DNA of 5,034 nt from an uncultured Eubacteriales bacterium (GTDB taxonomy: Bacteria; Bacillota; Clostridia; Oscillospirales; Acutalibacteraceae): NCBI GenBank assembly GCA_934501135.1, contig CAKSUE010000077.1, forward strand, positions 1-5,034, in the 5' to 3' direction. The translations under genes and the position numbers were made by a program. This document shows, in pieces, positions 3,176-5,034 of this stretch; the stretch's first letter is position 1; the number at the start of each line of letters is the position of its first letter. The notes beneath the pieces were generated by a model. The model was given only the letters and a program-made list of their open reading frames with translations, was not told the origin of the DNA and made no database searches.

Positions 3176-5034
3176 ATGTTTGAAAATTTCAAAATCTTTG
3201 AAACCACTTTTGCAGGAAGGCCACTAATAATTGAAACAGGAAAAATTGCCCAGCTTGCAAATGGATCATGTTTTGTAAGATATGGTGATACAGTTGTTAA
3301 TGTAGCTGTAACAGCATCTGCAAAGCCAAGGGATGGAGTAGACTTCTTTCCTTTATCGGTTGATTTCGAAGAAAAATTATACGCCGTAGGAAAAATTCCA
3401 GGGTCATATTCAAAGCGCGAAGGCAGACCTACCGATAAAGCAATTCTTACATCAAGAGTAATAGATAGACCTATCAGGCCCTTATTCCCAAAAGATATGC
3501 GTAATGATGTGTCTGTTGTTTGTACAGTAATGAGTGTAGACCCAGATTGTTCACCTGAAATAGCCGCTATGGTGGGTACATCTATTGCCTTATCAATATC
3601 AGATATTCCTTGGAATGGACCTATTTCCGGTGTAAGTGTTGGATATATTGATGGAGAATATATAATAAATCCAACTCTTGAACAAAGAGAAAAATCTGAA
3701 ATGGCAGTTACCGTTGCGTCTACAGATAAATTAATAGCTATGATCGAGGCTGGCGCCAATGAAGTAAGCAACGATGTTATGTTTAACGGTATAATGGCAG
3801 GTCATAAGGCTAATCAAGATATAATTGAATTTATAAAAGGAATTCAAAAAGAAATTGGCAAAGATAAATTTGAATACCCCAGCAATGAACCAGATTCTGA
3901 AATGCTTGAAGCAGTTAAAAATTTAGTAATAGACGATGTTAAATATGCTTTAGATACAGACGATAAAACTGTTCGTGATGAAAGACTTAAACCAATATAC
4001 GAAAAAGTTCATGAGCACTTTGCAGAAATATACCCAGATCAAGAGTCTAAGCTAGACGAATGTATGTATAAAACTCAAAAATACATTGTGCGTAGATGGC
4101 TTTTAGACGAACAAAAGCGTGTAGACGGCCGTGGGATGGATGAATTAAGGCCTTTAGCTTCAGAGGTTGCTCTTCTTCCAAGGGCTCACGGATCAGGACT
4201 ATTTACAAGAGGACAAACTCAGGTTTTAACTGTGGCTACATTAGGTCCTGTTAGAGATCAACAACTCTTAGATGGCATCGATAGTGAAGAATCTAAACGA
4301 TATATGCATCATTACAATTTCCCGTCATATTCTGTTGGAGAAACTAGACCTAGCAGAGGACCAGGCAGACGAGAAATTGGACATGGAGCTCTTGCTGAAA
4401 GAGCTTTAGTTCCTGTAATCCCATCTGCTGAAGAATTTCCTTATTCAATAAGACTTGTCTCTGAAGTGGTTTCATCTAATGGTTCTACCTCACAAGGTTC
4501 CATCTGCGGTTCAACTTTAGCATTAATGGATGCAGGTGTTCCAATAAAAGCACCTGTTGCCGGAATATCTTGCGGACTTATCACAGAAGGCGATCGTTTT
4601 ATGACTATGGTTGATATCCAAGGGCTTGAAGATTTCTTTGGAGATATGGATTTTAAGGTCGGTGGAACTCATAAAGGTATAACAGCCATACAAATGGACT
4701 TAAAGATAGATGGATTAACTCCTGAAATAATTAAAGAAGCTTTAGAAAAGACATATAAAGCACGTATATATATACTAGATGAAATCATGTTAAAAGCTAT
4801 TGATAAGCCAAGAGCGGAACTTTCTAAATATGCACCTAAAATGCTCTCTAAAACAATTCCTGTTGACAAAATTCGCGAAGTTATTGGTGCAGGAGGAAAA
4901 GTTGTACAGAAAATCTGTGCTGAATGTGATGTCACTTTGGATATCCAAGATGACGGTTTGGTATTTATATCCGGTATGGATATAAATAATTGTAATAGGG
5001 CTATGGAAATAATAAATACTATAGTAAATGATCC
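3176..5034 (+). CDS. pnp: Polynucleotide phosphorylase (polyribonucleotide nucleotidyltransferase), C-terminally cut by window end
   Basis: PNPase degrades RNA 3'-to-5' by phosphorolysis, releasing nucleoside diphosphates, as a trimeric ring in the cytoplasm. The frame is open from the ATG at 3176 (GGAGG at 3164-3168, 7-nt spacer) for 619 codons plus 2 bases to the window edge. Domains in order: RNase PH-like domain 1 (about 1-225, with KREGRPTDKAILTSR and IDRPIRPLFP), an alpha-helical linker (about 240-305), catalytic RNase PH-like domain 2 (from about 316, DGRGMDELRP), and a KH domain (about 560-615, VIGAGGK at 569-575). The S1 domain should follow outside. Catalytic and phosphate-site residues R398, R399, H403, D486, D492 and K494 are present and happen to fall at E. 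coli numbers. The channel-neck loop that reads FFRR in E. coli is YSKR here (78-81). It is probably transcribed with rpsO; a weak internal promoter cannot be excluded. Confidence 0.98.
   Translation, partial: MFENFKIFETTFAGRPLIIETGKIAQLANGSCFVRYGDTVVNVAVTASAKPRDGVDFFPLSVDFEEKLYAVGKIPGSYSKREGRPTDKAILTSRVIDRPIRPLFPKDMRNDVSVVCTVMSVDPDCSPEIAAMVGTSIALSISDIPWNGPISGVSVGYIDGEYIINPTLEQREKSEMAVTVASTDKLIAMIEAGANEVSNDVMFNGIMAGHKANQDIIEFIKGIQKEIGKDKFEYPSNEPDSEMLEAVKNLVIDDVKYALDTDDKTVRDERLKPIYEKVHEHFAEIYPDQESKLDECMYKTQKYIVRRWLLDEQKRVDGRGMDELRPLASEVALLPRAHGSGLFTRGQTQVLTVATLGPVRDQQLLDGIDSEESKRYMHHYNFPSYSVGETRPSRGPGRREIGHGALAERALVPVIPSAEEFPYSIRLVSEVVSSNGSTSQGSICGSTLALMDAGVPIKAPVAGISCGLITEGDRFMTMVDIQGLEDFFGDMDFKVGGTHKGITAIQMDLKIDGLTPEIIKEALEKTYKARIYILDEIMLKAIDKPRAELSKYAPKMLSKTIPVDKIREVIGAGGKVVQKICAECDVTLDIQDDGLVFISGMDINNCNRAMEIINTIVND

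Noticed and set aside
3112..3771. Long open frame on the minus strand opposite pnp (219 codons)
   Set aside because: It lies antisense to the well-conserved first domain of PNPase, has no recognisable family, and its apparent hydrophobic runs are the mirror of PNPase codons. A shorter minus-strand frame at 4669-4935 is rejected for the same reason.
1..5034. Mobile elements, CRISPR arrays, tRNA or rRNA genes, defence systems
   Set aside because: No transposase, regular repeat-spacer pattern, cloverleaf with conserved T-loop, or phage or defence protein motif was seen on either strand; the genes present are core functions and Rnf-linked genes.

Overview
The window is AT-rich, dense, and carried by two divergent transcription units. 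Gene content and protein style (Rnf subunit, Gram-positive type ApbE, S15 and PNPase sequences) point to an anaerobic low-GC Firmicute of the class Clostridia. The genus cannot be told from the sequence.

Left half, minus strand, read right to left: a membrane-anchored FAD:protein FMN transferase of the ApbE family (2308-1235), a small one-pass membrane protein with an extracytoplasmic NusG domain II (1248-844), a polytopic 'Gx transporter' / heptaprenyl diphosphate synthase component I family protein (825-289), and the first 86 codons of rnfC (259-1), which runs off the left edge. Gaps are -14, 18 and 29 nt, so this looks like one operon. It is driven by a well-formed promoter (TTGAAA, 17 bp, TAAAAT) at 2390-2362. 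The likely theme is assembly of the Rnf ferredoxin:NAD+ oxidoreductase: ApbE-type enzymes covalently attach FMN to RnfG and RnfD, whose genes would lie further left. The two small membrane proteins are regular companions of such clusters but lack a firm function.

Centre, 2309-2615: a divergent control region. It holds the minus-strand promoter, a plus-strand extended -10 promoter (TTTACA, 17 bp, TGATATAAT), and a roughly 100-nt rpsO leader that can fold into a long irregular stem-loop.

Right half, plus strand: rpsO (ribosomal protein S15, complete, TTG start), a 296-nt intergenic region with no gene but several clear stem-loops, and pnp (polynucleotide phosphorylase), open for 619 codons to the right edge. 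The rpsO-pnp order is a widely conserved pairing. In the spacer, two long stems without U-tracts resemble RNA-processing sites, and a 9-bp hairpin buries the pnp Shine-Dalgarno sequence. Together these suggest post-transcriptional control of both genes.

No mobile element, tRNA, CRISPR array or clearly new system is present. The most interesting points are the ApbE/NusG-II/Gx trio next to rnfC and the RNA structures in the rpsO-pnp unit. Four of the six starts are non-ATG.
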